A stretch of DNA of 64,000 nt from Ktedonobacteria bacterium brp13 (GTDB lineage Bacteria; Chloroflexota; Ktedonobacteria; Ktedonobacterales; Ktedonobacteraceae), in assembly GCA_015099395.1 (NCBI GenBank), contig AP024096.1:5993485-6057484 (forward strand). Direction: 5' to 3'. Each line of letters begins with the position of its first letter. Within the stretch, counting starts at the first letter, position 1. The notes beneath the pieces are model-generated. The model was given only the letters and a program-made list of their open reading frames with translations, did not search any database and had not been told where the DNA came from. Positions 60,847 to 64,000 of this stretch are shown one piece after another. A program made the position numbers and the translations under genes.

Positions 60847-60995
60847 TTATCATAGACCGTTTCACAACACAGTCATTATCATACAAAATTTTTATCTGTT
60901 TTTTTGTTTTTCCCTTTGCAATGAGAGATACGAATCGTTGTGTCTCTCGATATCCTCTATGGTATGGGCGATTAGGTGAGAGGAGAATACCAAGT

Positions 60996-64000
<3,005 letters not shown>

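Larger units (their letters stand above)
60179..60995. other. Long region between the membrane protein and rpoB
   Basis: 817 bp. It has a perfect consensus promoter (60276-60304), a nested hairpin (60314-60365), terminator-like hairpins at 60487-60518 and 60810-60846, a GAGGAC/GTCCTC stem (60580-60598) and a TTTG tandem run near 60656-60672. The 69-codon frame starting in the promoter is rejected. GAGAGGAG (60978-60985) precedes rpoB. Confidence 0.6.

Overview
The window reads as a bacterial chromosome segment of roughly 50-55% G+C. Gene order and content best fit the Ktedonobacteria (Chloroflexota): a soil-type bacterium with a grpE-dnaJ-hspR heat-shock operon, RNase J, a long FtsK/SpoIIIE translocase, PPK1, CoaBC, ScpA, several two-component systems, an FHA-ABC exporter fusion and many short palindromic repeats. 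The lineage is inferred from gene style only. The window opens inside a patatin-like gene and closes inside rpoB. No tRNA, rRNA, CRISPR array or intact transposase was found.

Layout. 1-15.4 kb is housekeeping: patatin-like lipase end, LarA-family protein, ppk1, cca, a tail-anchored protein, rnj, ftsK, a GNAT acetyltransferase and trmD. 15.5-17.5 kb is a markedly AT-rich island with three tightly packed genes: a TIGR04255 protein, an unknown 199-aa protein and a HEPN-like protein. It is the best candidate here for an undescribed system, perhaps a toxin-antitoxin or defence module. It is followed by a gene with a 27-bp tandem repeat (DDRSSRYDR units). 19.5-25.1 kb holds a PAS histidine kinase/response regulator pair, a URO-D family protein, a Nudix hydrolase, a small membrane protein and a MEDS-domain protein. 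25.1-26.35 kb is gene-free and full of related GC-rich palindromes. A GH3 lipoprotein, a small protein, a HAD hydrolase and a four-gene ECF transporter operon follow, up to 33.4 kb.

33.5-42.4 kb carries an MBL hydrolase, then a minus-strand run: an AIM24 protein with zinc ribbon, a coiled-coil protein, CoaBC, a triple-FHA ABC transporter and a DUF4097-like surface protein. 42.4-43.2 kb may hold a decayed IS200/IS605-type element. 43.2-48.7 kb is a plus-strand run: MBL hydrolase, M50 protease, HD hydrolase, scpA, grpE, dnaJ, hspR. The grpE operon has a perfect -35/-10 promoter with a HAIR-like half-site in its spacer, so HspR probably represses its own operon. 48.8-50.2 kb is an ArsR regulator with two SRPBCC proteins. 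Two near-identical TTAACC palindromes there mark a likely ArsR operator. 50.2-56.5 kb (minus) has a second GH3 enzyme, an alcohol-dehydrogenase-like protein with a long disordered tail, and an OmpR-type regulator with its kinase. 57-60.2 kb has an Rrf2 regulator, a single-domain response regulator, a cysteine-synthase-like enzyme and a membrane protein. rpoB closes the window after a long leader that begins at a perfect consensus promoter and contains terminator-like hairpins.

Two dispersed repeat families stand out. One is a 65-85 bp element with four copies (2.9, 7.7, 19.5 and 55.6 kb), one of which supplies the stop codon of the LarA-family gene. The other is a G-run palindrome clustered at 25.5-26.1 kb.
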